This document shows, in pieces, positions 1 to 11,500 of a stretch of 38,002 nucleotides of DNA. The stretch comes from Apostichopus parvimensis. Lineage: Eukaryota > Echinodermata > Holothuroidea > Aspidochirotida > Stichopodidae. The first letter of the stretch is position 1; every line of letters starts with the position of its first letter. The stretch is taken from NCBI GenBank assembly GCA_000934455.1, contig KN888121.1, positions 20,829 through 58,830 on the forward strand. Direction: 5' to 3'. The position numbers were made by a program, and so were the translations under genes. Under the pieces are notes generated by a model that was given only the letters and a program-made list of their open reading frames with translations, ran no database searches and was not told the DNA's origin.

Positions 1-645
1 ATATGGCTTCCACTAAACTTTCGTTTTTTTAAACTAAAGGCCGAACGTAGGATGAATATCACAAGAGCATATATTATCAGGCGTAAGTGGTCATTATAGA
101 CGTACCGCTGCCACCATGTCGCGTCCGTCCCGGTACGGTAAGGCAGATTTCGATGGTCGCGTGGCAGGGACGACATGAATAACGTTAAGTACCAGTCCAA
201 CAGAGAAATATAATGATTTCGTTCTATTTATTTTGCAGAATTGATTAGACTTAATACGTTGAACCCTATGTAATAATATGTTTAACGTGCCTTTCACACA
301 CGGAGACCTTACACGGTAAAGGTATATACTATACAGTAAGACTGAATTGGCTTACAAAACTGCCATACACGAGGTAAAAGACATGTCACTTTTATCCAAT
401 CATAACTTAATGTTTCTGTCACAAGACAGCCGCAGCCAATCACACTCTTTATATGGTTAATTCCTGGAAATCATTTAAGGAAAAAGTTAACAGAGTATTT
501 ACATACATCTGCATATATTAAATAAACATGAGGGTTCACGACACTATAAGTGTTTGACAAAACAGAAGGCAAAACCAAATATAAAATCCACATTTTACTG
601 TGTGTTACTCTATGATCAAGTTTTGTTTTTCTTTGTTCCAAACAG

Positions 646-746
646 AGCCAAACTTCTTTGGCACAGAAGAGGAAAATACCTTACTTGGAAGAAGATGGTG
701 GATCTTCATAGTGATGATTGTATTCTATTACATGTGCTTTCTCTGA
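646..746 (+). CDS. Possible C-terminal membrane exon of an unidentified gene
   Basis: A strong acceptor (tttttctttgttccaaacag) precedes an open frame reading EPNFFGTEEENTLLGRRWW, then IFIVMIVFYYMCFL and TGA at 744. AATAAA follows at 773. This would be the last exon of a gene entering from the left, with a C-terminal hydrophobic anchor. No upstream exon is identified, so it may be chance. Confidence 0.35.
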
Positions 747-772
747 CAATGTCATGATTTGTGCTTTATTAC

Positions 773-778
773 AATAAA
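773..778 (+). terminator. Possible polyadenylation signal after the 646 exon
   Basis: AATAAA lies 27 bases after the TGA of the candidate exon at 646. Confidence 0.3.
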
Positions 779-924
779 TTGACAGTACAGAAAGCATTCA
801 AGTCTTATTAACTCTTTCTGACAGTGTTGGAAGCAAGAGACAGTGCTAACCATTCTGATTCTCATGTTTCATTACATTTACAACTCGAATAACCTGTCTA
901 AAGTACTCACAGAAGTTTTCGAAA

Positions 925-1345
925 TGATTTTAGATGTCATGACATTTTCTATAACGTTATTATAACATTTTTCAAAGCATTACTATAATGTCTTTACAAC
1001 ATTTTCTGCAACATTTTAACAACATTGTGCTGACATCGAAATAATGTTATATAAAATGTTATGAAAACTTTATCCTGCTATTCTAGAGACTCAACATTTA
1101 AAGTTTTATAACGTCATTTTATAACGTTGTCATAGCATTTGTCAAAATGTTATTATAATGTTTTCACATCAATTTCTAAAACATTTATAAACGTTGTGGT
1201 GACACCAAAATAGCGTTACATAAAACGTTGTGGAAACGTTAACCTGCTATTCTAGCGACTCAACATTAACGCTTTAATAACATTATTTATAAAGTTATGA
1301 TAACATTTGTTCAGATATTTAAAAACATTTTTTGTTTTGCTGGGT
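925..1345. repeat. AACGTT/AACATT-rich dispersed-type repeat, about 168-bp units
   Basis: Two or more tandem units: cctgctattctagagactca recurs at a spacing of 168 bp as cctgctattctagcgactca. Both are flanked by many taacgttataacat-like short palindromic blocks. The block ends at tttgttttgctggg. Confidence 0.7.
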
Positions 1346-1359
1346 TCCTAATATGAAAA

Positions 1360-3440
1360 AAAGAGTATTATAACGTACACCGGACTTGATTTATTATAAG
1401 GACAAAACTTGAACGCATTCAACCCAGTACATGCATACTGTTATTTACTACCTAGAATTTAACTTACACAGTGACCAGATATTAGTGAGGTTAAATTGCC
1501 AAATAGTTACGGGGTACATTATATTTCATACATGTAGGTATACAAAAAATGTTGCCAAGAGTCAACTGAAGTTATGACTTGCAGTGACTGTAAGTTATGC
1601 AGCTATTCTCAGTGAATACTATCAAAACTATCCGACTCTATCACCGATGAAACTGCGATCCTTCCAGGATTCATGCTACATATAGCCCCCTGGCAAGAGG
1701 TAGTTATTGATAGCTTAGCGAACGCAGCTGAATTAACGATTCAATAGTTAAATAACGTTCCATTAGTAGACCTACCTTGTGAAGACTAGCGATATGCTTT
1801 CTATTTTCTCAAGAATATTCTCCAACAATCAGAAAGTGTAGAGTATCATAGCTTCAATGTCTTCATGAGGGAATCCTAGTTCAAGTTGGCTTCCAAAGCT
1901 AACTTAATGACTTTTGTCTTCTTTCGATCTAAATTAATGAGGGCAAAATCCAACGTCGGAACGTAAAAATAACCAATAGTCAACAATAGTATGTTTGGTT
2001 GTGATAACACGAGGTAGGTGCATTTGAGGAGACTATAGGTGATAGCAAACAGGACGTACAGTAAGCCAATGAAGGTAGTAAGAAACTAGCGTACGGTACA
2101 CACACGGTGTATTCCATATATACAGTGCGTGCACAAAGATTGGTATAGGCCTATAGGCTAGATTTTCTAAACTGTTGAGATAATGCAGCGAGCTGCTCAC
2201 TGCATAATCTCACAGTTTGTACGGCAGCCTAACATACCTCTCTTCAGCCTACACTCCTCATTACTGGTAATGATAAAGGGGGGTTGTGTTATGAAGAACT
2301 TAATGTATTTACTGGTATAGAATTCTACGTACTTCTTTAGTTTCCGATAATATAACTGTGGATCAATTCGCCGTACGTGCACAGCTTTATAATCCCTCGA
2401 AGCACAATAGTCTAAAGACGTCAGGATAATAGAAAGAATTTTATTTTTGTTAGTTTGTATATTCAAAGGACAGGTCTTCTTTGAAAGAATTACGACAACT
2501 TCTCGTATGTCTAGATCCAATATGAAATAGAACGAGTGACCCTTCGAGGGATACTTATATTTGTTTGTTTGGTCCCTTTAAGACTCTTTCATTGAAAATT
2601 TGACAGAAAGGAGGGAAAGGTCAATAAGAAAGGTATTTTGCTCTGAAAATTTGGAGTAAAACAGCTTACTTTGTGAAGATTTACTCTGAATTCGGCAGTC
2701 GTTATACATACTAATGCAATCACTCTACATTGTACATTATAAGCGTCCGGTACAAACACTTCTTGGTCGCCATGTATAGCATAGTAAAGTGTAATATTAC
2801 ATTGTATCAAGGCAGTTACTAATATATCACTTAATTTGGAAACCAGTCGTCTTGCGTATATGTATTTTCCGTTCCGTGTTTAAAGTTGTCCTCTTCAATC
2901 TTACATGGTTATGAAAACGAACGAAATTCTTTTGACTTTGAGAACGACCCAAGTGGAAGGACAGACTTCTCTTCAATTGTTCTCAAAGAATGATCTGTTT
3001 GATTGAGGGCGCTATAAAAGATCTTTTATTGTTTTTGTATTTATCATAGCGTCTTTCAAATTCCCTGCGTTTAAGAATGAGTAGTTTGGCCACGCTAAGG
3101 ATTTGACTGTATTTTCCTAATATGTTCATGTTCAATTTTCAGACTGTAGCCAGTGCGGAACCATAAGTTTACTAAAGAGGGAGTTGAAACCGACTTATAT
3201 TGATTGGAATACTGCCCACAGAGAAGAAAATGGACTGACTTGAAATGGTGCATTCTGTAAGTTATAAAATAGGTGTATTATTAGGTTTGCACGCAATGGT
3301 GTGCTAATATTAGTCATTTTCGTTCGTGTGGGGTTGAAGGGAGGGGGCGGGGTGTGGACACCCTTTTCTGGATCCCAGCCTGGTAGCTGTACAAGTTTAA
3401 TTGAGGAATACTTTATGAAATGAGAATTGATATATGACAA
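1360..3440. other. No gene recognised
   Basis: Unique-looking AT-rich sequence. Short open frames on either strand have no recognisable motifs, no supporting splice signals and no continuation. Confidence 0.6.
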
Positions 3441-3459
3441 TAAAAACAGAAGTATGCCT

Positions 3460-3482
3460 ATTGTTGTTGTTGTTGTTGTTGT
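3460..3482 (+). repeat. (TTG)n microsatellite
   Basis: About seven TTG units in a row. Confidence 0.9.
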
Positions 3483-3699
3483 CGCACCCATTGGGACTGC
3501 CAGGACCGTCATTTAACTTTCCCGTCCGACGGTAGAGTTTGCGCCTCAGCAATGGGAGTACTTTCTCAAATACTGAGGGAGACGTAGGCACCACTTTTCA
3601 CCATCAATGCAGTGCAGGTATGGCGAGGGAAGTATTTAATTGAATTATGGCTGACTTATAAGTCAAATAAATTTTGTCAAGAATTATAATTAATGGTTA

Positions 3700-4140
3700 A
3701 ATTCGTAATAACATATGGTTAAACTCGTAATGTGCTTGTCATAGCCTATTTAATGATATCATTAAATCGAATTAATGATATCGAGAATTGAAATAAATAT
3801 GGCTGAAGTATTGATATGTACGTCATATTTTTGGGTATCATTTATATATTTAAAGATAACTATTACTGAATTCATGAAATGTTCATAGAAAGTGATGATA
3901 TTTTAGATAAGTCTTCTTAATAAAATATCAAGAATTGAATTCGTGATATCTCTAATTGAATTAGTGAATATCAAAAAAAAGAAAGTATAACATGAAGAAT
4001 TATACTACAGACAATTTAGGAAATCTTAATTTACTTTTTGATATTATCATATTAATTGAAAATATTATGAAATATTTTAGGATATCATCAAATGTTTTTT
4101 AGTGATATCATTCATAATTACTGATATCATTAAAAAATAA
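3700..4140. repeat. AT-rich stretch with recurring GATATCATTAA motifs
   Basis: GATATC palindromes recur many times with ATTAAT/GAATT flanks, as a strongly diverged short repeat. No coding potential is seen. Confidence 0.5.
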
Positions 4141-4149
4141 AATAAATAA

Positions 4150-6370
4150 ATATAGAATAAAACGGTTGTACTTTTTGCAAACCATCAAGATTAAGTATCA
4201 TGATCGATAGCGGATCAGGTATAACCAACATTATATTAACGCTTTGACATTGTATAATTTATCATCACGGATATTTCAAGAGAAACCAGAAGAGGAACTT
4301 GTAATCGCATCCGAGCTCTTTTCTTTGAACGAAATTGAAAAAGGAAGAAATTATTATATAATTGTCATATGATAGTTATCTTTCAGTATTAAAATTGGAT
4401 TATGATAAGTTAAGGTCATTTCAATAGGTTTGGCATATGGCTTTGCCATTCACGCAGGTACTGTGTTGTGTGCTTCCATGTAGGGCCTTGCAACATTCAT
4501 GTTATCCCGCAGTGGCGTGCTCAAGGTTGGGAGGGGGGGAGGTGGTTGGTTCCGTCGGGGGTTCTTACGTTCAGTCAGGAAATATATAGGTCACTGCTAA
4601 TGGTATAAACACACACACCACAAATATCACAACCTTGGGTTCGAGCTCATTATAAACCTAATTCATATTCTGAATACAACTCAGAATGAACCATTTAACT
4701 TTTAAAAAAAAAATTTCTAGGGATGACCCTAGATCTTATACATGGCTGTCGGCTTCAGTGACACCCCCTTTTTTAATAAAATCCTTTATTCTCCCACTGG
4801 CAGTACTATATAGATTCGGCTGCTATCTAAATCAGTCGAGCGAATGCTGTCATTTGAATCCATTTCCTCTCCACACGTTTAATTTGCACGACACTGTTAA
4901 TCAGTTACAAAATCAACTTTTAATTCCGTACATTGAAATGAGGCTACTTTCTAAATCAGTTTATGAAAGTAAAAATTTCTGCATGCAAACAGTTCTTGTG
5001 TCAAATTACATCGGACGTTGACATTAGTTGTGTAATTATGTAAGAAATAGTTTCACTTTTTATTAGAGACGTACCACAAATGTCACGATTAGCCGAAGTT
5101 AAGTGACTGTTACTTTCAGTTCACGCTTTGAAATATCTTTATTGCTTGTTTTTTCCCGGGTATCTTTTAACACAGAAAGTTTCACATGGAAATATAAGAA
5201 CAAATGAAAAATTGACTCTCTTCATATTTTGATAAAAGGTATACTTTCACTTTTAGAATATCGTTAATTCATTTCCTATCCAATATCACTGACGAAAGAT
5301 GTTAGGATCAATCGTTTTGTCTTGATTTGTTCATACTTCTCTGTCCTTTGGGACGAGGAAGCGTGTTTGCCTCGTAGTCCGACTGGTAATTCATCAGCAG
5401 GAAGTCTCGCACTGATCCACAATCAACATACTCTTAGTATATATAATATGGGACTATACATTTATAAAGAAAAGCAAATTTCGATTTATCGTTTTATTTA
5501 AACAATAAACAAATACCATCATATTGTCTTCCTTTTGTAATCATGGCCGGATCCAGGTTTTTGAAAAAGTCTGGGTGAAGTGGGGTGAGGAGGTCTTATC
5601 GTTGAAGAGAACATTTAAATTAAATATGTAACATTATTAATTCTGGGGCGATAAGTTTGCACTAGGTCTATAAGTACGTAACTATGTCTCTAACCAATTT
5701 CCGACTCCCAAACACCAACGACCCGAGAAAACGGATCTCGATAAGCAGTGAAAATCCGCCTCAATTTGATGTTGCGGTGGTGAAACGAGACAGTATTATA
5801 AATTAAATTAAGTAGCATAGTTTTTAAACTATTCATTGCGTTGTATAAATTGTCCAACATTAACTCAGCAATGCTTCATTCATTTGCAGAGACATCACCA
5901 TTTCTTTCCTAGGCAGAGTAATGTGACATCTGTAATCGTGCACCTGGACTTTTGTTCTCTGAGCTGAGTTCCCGGTCTCCGGAAGTCATGCGACGCAACC
6001 CCGTACTGAATTAGTGCTTTCTCATGTTTGTGATTCATGCGCCACACATGTTAGGTAAGTAGGTTTATTTTTTTATTTTTTTTATAAAAACACTAATGCA
6101 TGATCGGTAAGTTCAGTGCGAAAGTTTATATAAGTAAAATCTCTTCGTACCACCCTAACCACCTAGTCTACATTACATTAATTGATTGAATTGCTATATC
6201 TCGTTCCATTATTCTAAGAAGTTAACGCTTATATAACGTTGTTGTTGGTCTACTGTTAATTTTTGCAGTATTAATTGACATTGATCAATTGCGCCGTGGA
6301 CTTTGCAAACATATTTTCGTACAAAAGGTATACAGAAGTAAACTTCTCTTCATGGAGTGTAAACAACAAA
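4150..6370. other. No gene recognised
   Basis: Non-coding as far as I can see. A stretch bounded by an acceptor-like catttgcag (5889) and a donor gtaagt (6055) has stops in all three frames, so at most it is an untranslated exon. Confidence 0.55.
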
Positions 6371-6372
6371 AA

Positions 6373-6465
6373 GTTACAGCTGAATATTACACTGCGTTTT
6401 TTTAGCTAAGATATGACAGTACTTAGTGACACTCATGAGTACCAGGAAGACATTAATGACACATC
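6373..6465 (+). pseudogene. Older, strongly decayed copy of the receptor A tail exon
   Basis: The segment gttacagctgaatattacac followed by tagctaagatatgacagtac and gagtaccaggaaga aligns with the intact tail exon (acaactgaatatcac, tagcgatcatgtgacagcac, gagtatcaggagat) and with the 7650 copy. It has several stops in frame. The similarity is short, so confidence is moderate. Confidence 0.5.
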
Positions 6466-7040
6466 TATTCAAAACGTTAGGGTTAGCAATGGTCATGATG
6501 ATTGCAACAGAAGTGCGTATTTGGAATCATGAAAATATGCCCATACTTATACAGAAATACGAATTTTAAGTGTGATGTTTGACGCACCTAACAGTTTCCA
6601 CTTCTCCACCTGTCTTAGGATTGGATGTTAATAAGTATTGTAAACTTTGCAGCGTGCGTTACAAGGAAACAAACTTTGGAAATGTAGTTCAGGCGATGTT
6701 TTCCAACGTTTGTTTTCTGTTGTACTAATCGAAACTTGTTTGACTTACTCTGCTTTTAATTGATTCATGTAAAGGACAAATCACACAATTTTATTTGTTG
6801 TGGATACGTCCGTGCTAGCTCTTCAGAAAACGCAACTAGCCTGAATAACAAGTCAAGGTTTGTATAACTTACTTTCCTTCAATTTACCATTATTAAGCAA
6901 TAGTGAAAGTAACAAGGAAGAAAGCATCAGAACAGTAGAGTGTTACACAATTACCCGGCAGGATAATAACTCACTAGACGCTGTGCTACTGACTTGACGA
7001 AGAAGTACATTGTACAACGTAGCCAGATTTTCCTAGTGTA

Positions 7041-7545
7041 CAGTGTATTGCAGTTATAACTAATTAACCATCAAGTGTATATATAGCGTGTTATAGTGTA
7101 TTGTAGTTATATCTTATGAACTATTAAGTGTATGGTGTGTGTCATAGTGTATTGTAGTTATATCTATTGAACTATTAAGTGTATATGGTGTGTGTCATAG
7201 TGTATTGTAGTTATAACTAATTAACCATCTAGTGTATATAGTGTGCGGTATAGTGTATTGTAGCTATAACTAACTTAATCTTCAAGTGTATATGATGTGT
7301 GCTCTTGTGTATTGTAGTTATATCTAATGAACTTTTAAGTATACATGGTGTGTGCCATAGTGTATTGCAGTTATAACTAAGTAACCAACAAGTGTATATG
7401 ATGTGTGTTTTAGTGCATTTCAGTTATACCTAATTAGCCTTCAAGTGTATATGATGTGTGTTCTTATGTATTGCAATTTTAACTAACTGTGTGTTATAGT
7501 GTATTGTTGTTATAACTAAGTACCATCGAGTGTATATGGTGTGTG
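7041..7545 (+). repeat. 53-bp minisatellite, array 1
   Basis: About nine diverged units spaced 51-54 bp. The unit contains AGTGTATTGCAGTTATAACT followed by AATTAACCATCAAGTGTATA and a TGTGTGTTAT-type end. It lies directly before the decayed tail exon at 7650. Confidence 0.85.
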
Positions 7546-7649
7546 CAGAACAAAGAACGGCGTTGCACCATGACCAGGTTACCTCTGAAATCGCAATCAC
7601 TTGCTTTTTCAGACGTGAAATGAATCATTCTATTCTTGTTAATTGGCAG

Positions 7650-7890
7650 GAATAATTCACGATGCTCGAGCACAGACATTTCCACGATCATCAATGGAAT
7701 GCAATCACCGGGCCATCAGCTCAAAACAATTGAATATCCCAAAGCCATCGCAGAGCGGTATTTTTAGCGAAAATATGACAGTACGTAGTTACACTCATCA
7801 GTATCAATAAATGGAACAGCCTAATGGAAACAACGACACGAAGATAAGCAGAGAAAATGTCAACTGTGTATATTACTAAACACGCTATGT
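7650..7890 (+). pseudogene. Decayed copy of the receptor A tail exon, with its acceptor
   Basis: This stretch aligns with 11925-12170: shared aggaat...tcacgatgctcgagcacagac, tatcccaaagcc, tagcgaaaatatgacag and aactgtgtatatt. Homology extends upstream through 7546-7623, matching 11808-11880. The acceptor (ttaattggcag) is intact, but the frame meets TAG after 39 codons, at QLKTIEYPKAIAERYF. It lies before receptor A exon 1, so it belonged to an earlier gene copy whose Ig exons I do not find in the window. Confidence 0.75.
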
Positions 7891-8267
7891 ATATGCAACA
7901 TTATAGATCAAATGGATTTCAATCTGTATAATCTACCCGTGTTCATACGTTTGCTTCCTGCTGTTTCGTTTGTGTCTATATCCTTTTATGTCAGACGATA
8001 ACGTTAAAGACGCTGAGTTCAAGCACCAATGATTGTCCAGCTGTTTTATTTAAAATCCATGTTGTAACCTAAAGCCTTACTGTAGATGATAAACATTGTT
8101 ATATGACTATGACCGCCTGCAATCTTAGAATTTATAATCCTTAATTTATTAGATCTGTGAAGGATCTAAAGTTAAGCATCATTTTATTTGTCGATCCTAA
8201 AGGATTAGCAAAGCACTAACGATCGTTGATGGTTTACTGAGAGAAAAGAAGCTGCTTGTGATTCAAT

Positions 8268-8586
8268 ATGGAGAGAATTTGGTTCACATTCTTATTGATT
8301 TTCTTCGTTTCTGGTTCACGTGGATCTAAAGACCCAATAGTTGTCAGACTTGTTGAAAGAGATTCTGTGATCTTGAAATGTAATGGATCTGCGACAAAAG
8401 GAAACAAATGGTTTATTGACGATCGAGTCATCTTTGCAAATATAATAAGTTTTGATTCTTTAGCGGGGGTCAGCTTATCAAATGACTACTCATTATCAAT
8501 ATCAGACGTTACATTCAATCACCAAGGATTGTATCAATGTAATCGTAACAATAGCCATGTTGTGAGCTACCAAGTGACAACAGTAG
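8268..8586 (+). CDS. Receptor A exon 1: signal peptide and Ig domain 1
   Basis: Starts MERIWFTFLLIFFVSG, a typical secretory signal with a hydrophobic core. The same exon then encodes a compact Ig fold with C38, W48 and C91 (YQC). The donor is GTAAGT at 8587 and the exon ends in phase 1. Having the signal peptide and the first Ig domain in one exon is less usual; most Ig genes split them. Confidence 0.85.
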
Positions 8587-11500
8587 GTAAGTAATGTAAC
8601 AATATTTGTACTGCCATGTTATATATGTAATTGTTATTGTAGTATTAGGCTATATCATCTGTGTCGCAATATTTCAAAATAAACATAAACCATGGTGTGA
8701 AGTAAGATTTCTTTTATCTATTTGAAATAATTCCAAATTAATGTAACTCATGGCGTGACGGTTTTAAAGCATGTAACCTACAATTACATGACATTAGAAC
8801 GAAGCTACACTTGGAGAGCAAATGTATCAATATAATAGCTGCCACTTTCTCAAATTTGAGGGGAAATACTTATCACAGTACTTGTGGTTATTTTACAATT
8901 TATTGAGGATTATAGAGCTGTATACTCAAGAAATACAAATAATAGACCACACTTAAGTCTTGCTTTCATGTCAGAATTATCTTGTATGTATGTATGTATG
9001 TATTTTAGATCCTCCTGCAAGCAGGAACTCGCGAAGAAGCCTCATTGGCTTGTCAAAACCGCAAGCTGACCAAAGCCAGTCTCTTTCATTCATATTTAAC
9101 GTCCATGATTATGAATTGTCAATTGTCAACAACTCTGTAACTAGACGATATACATTAATCTTGGAGCGACTCGAACCGGGGACCTTATCATTGAAAGGCA
9201 CCGGCGTTAACCATTGAGATAACACTCCACTAACTTAACTTGTAACTTAATGAATTATGTAATTATTCATTATTGTGTGTTGTATGTTGTTTTCATATTT
9301 TGTCATAAGTAATTACTTATTACCTGATTTATTGATTGAGTGCGCGTAAATGTTCATAATTCATTTATAGATCACTAACATATCTCTTTCAAAGTTCTCG
9401 CTACCCCTCCCCTCCCCCTCCATTGTGAAGGGCTAAGTAACTCAGTGTTACGATAATCTTTGAGGGCAGAGCAAATGAAAGTTCCTGAACAGATGTTATT
9501 AACATGATGTCCGACTATTTATAATTGTTGAAACAAATATTATTGCAGTCTTAAAATATCTTAGATGATTATCTTTCTCCAGTGATTCCAGAGCTTATAT
9601 TGTCATTTGATCAACGAACGGTTGGCGAACCGACACGTTTATATGATTACTTAGTAGAGGATCGAAGCAAAGCTCTAGAGGTTAGATGTATTGCTATTAG
9701 TTCCAGACCTCCTGCTAGCCTAACGTGGATTGTGAATGGTGAAGATGTAGACGCATCCAATGTACACAATGTACTATACAAACCAAACAAGGAGAAGCTA
9801 AACACCACAGACTCAGAATCTACATTACATCTACTACCAGCTGGAACTCACGTCAACATTTCATGTCAGTTTAAAGGGATAGAATTAGTTAGTGAGAACC
9901 TGACTATCAATTTTATCTTGTTTGAGAGCTCAGATGAATCAGGTAAACTGCATTAGCTTATACGAAAATTTAATTCAGAATTACTTAATGATTTAGTTTT
10001 GTCTTAAAATCATCCTCTCCCTGTTTTTGTTTCTATTTTTGTTTGGCTATACTAAGTTCACTTCAGGCCTGCTTTTTAGCACAATTAAAGCTTTCCGATA
10101 ACCAATACGACCGTCATTAATCATTAATAAAGTTAATCAGGATAAAGTACTAAGTAATAGACGTAAATCAATCAATATATTCAATATCCATAGTGTTGTG
10201 TTTAATGAACATTTTCCTAACATGAGAGGCAAATGATCAACATCGACGAAAGCTAGAAAGGGAATTCCAGACAATAAAGCAAGGTTTTCTCAAGTTGATT
10301 CAACGGAAATGCTGAATGACAAGGATAATAACAATAGATACTATTAGCGTTTTTACTATCGTAATTGTGTATTTCATTTTTGATTACAGGTCTCTTTAAT
10401 AAAACATAAGATATGAAATAAACTATTTAGTCTATGTGTGTAAAACGTGCGACGGGTACATTTATGTCACTCTTAAGTGCATGCCTTTAACAACAACATT
10501 GGGTTTATACCAAAGTGAAAATAGCTCAGTATAAAAGGTGTCCTTCAAATTGACTCGGACATAAGCTGCATTGAACAGAATATTGAAGAAGATCATATCG
10601 TACAACTATATTCCTAAAGTATTGAGTTAACGTTAGTTAGTACATAAATTTGTTATAATTTATCCCTCCATAGTTTCAGAAGATGATTCTTTGCAAGATG
10701 ATGCCGAGACGAAGGATTCAGATTTGTTGGTTTGGTCATTGGTTGGCGTCATTTCCTTCCTCTTAATACTGCCAGCGTTTACATGCGGGTTGTTTATCAG
10801 CAGGTAGTATTTGATCTTATAAATAATGAAGTTAACATAATTACATTATATCTTATGTGTATGTGTGTGACATTGTTACAGTGTGTTGGCAGTTGTAACT
10901 AATTAACCATCAAGTGTAAATAATGTATATTATAATGTATTGCAGTGATAACAAATTAACCATCCAGTGCACATGATTTGTGTTACGGTGTATTGCAGTT
11001 ATAACTAGTTAATTAACCATCTAGTGTTTATGATGTGTGTTATACTGTATTGCAATTATAAGAAATTAACCATTCAGTTTACATGATGTGTATTATAGTG
11101 TATTGCAGTTAAAACTGATTAACCATCAAGTGTACATGATGTGTATTATATTATATTGTAGTTATAGTATATGATATGATATGATATGTGATACAATGCC
11201 TCTCTTTTCACAAGCAAGTAGTGATTTTAATTGCATTACTATACGGGAAATGTATAGAGCAAATTATTTTTTGTTATGATTATGGACCTATATTTTCTGG
11301 TGGTATAATATTCATCTCCCATATTTTGCTAAGGATAAGGAAGTACTCAAGAAGGTCCAGAGGAGGGCTACTAGGATGATTAGTTCCTTAAAGAGTGTTC
11401 CTTATTATAGGCGGTTACAACTGTTGAATCTCACTTCACTGGAGGTTACGTGTTGACTTAATTCAGGTTTTCAAGATTGTGTATGGTTTTGACAATTGAT

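Noticed and set aside
4686..5021. 111-codon open frame on the plus strand
   Set aside because: No recognisable motif, low-complexity composition, and no splice context or promoter; probably chance.
5889..6054. Exon between acceptor-like and donor-like sites
   Set aside because: All three frames contain stops. It could only be an untranslated exon and there is no other support.
7041..7545. CRISPR-like array
   Set aside because: Units are contiguous and diverged with no unique spacers, and the DNA is eukaryotic; it is a minisatellite.
9163..9228. tRNA gene on the minus strand
   Set aside because: The B box and a partial acceptor stem are present, but the D stem does not pair well and a SINE body with a simple-repeat tail follows.
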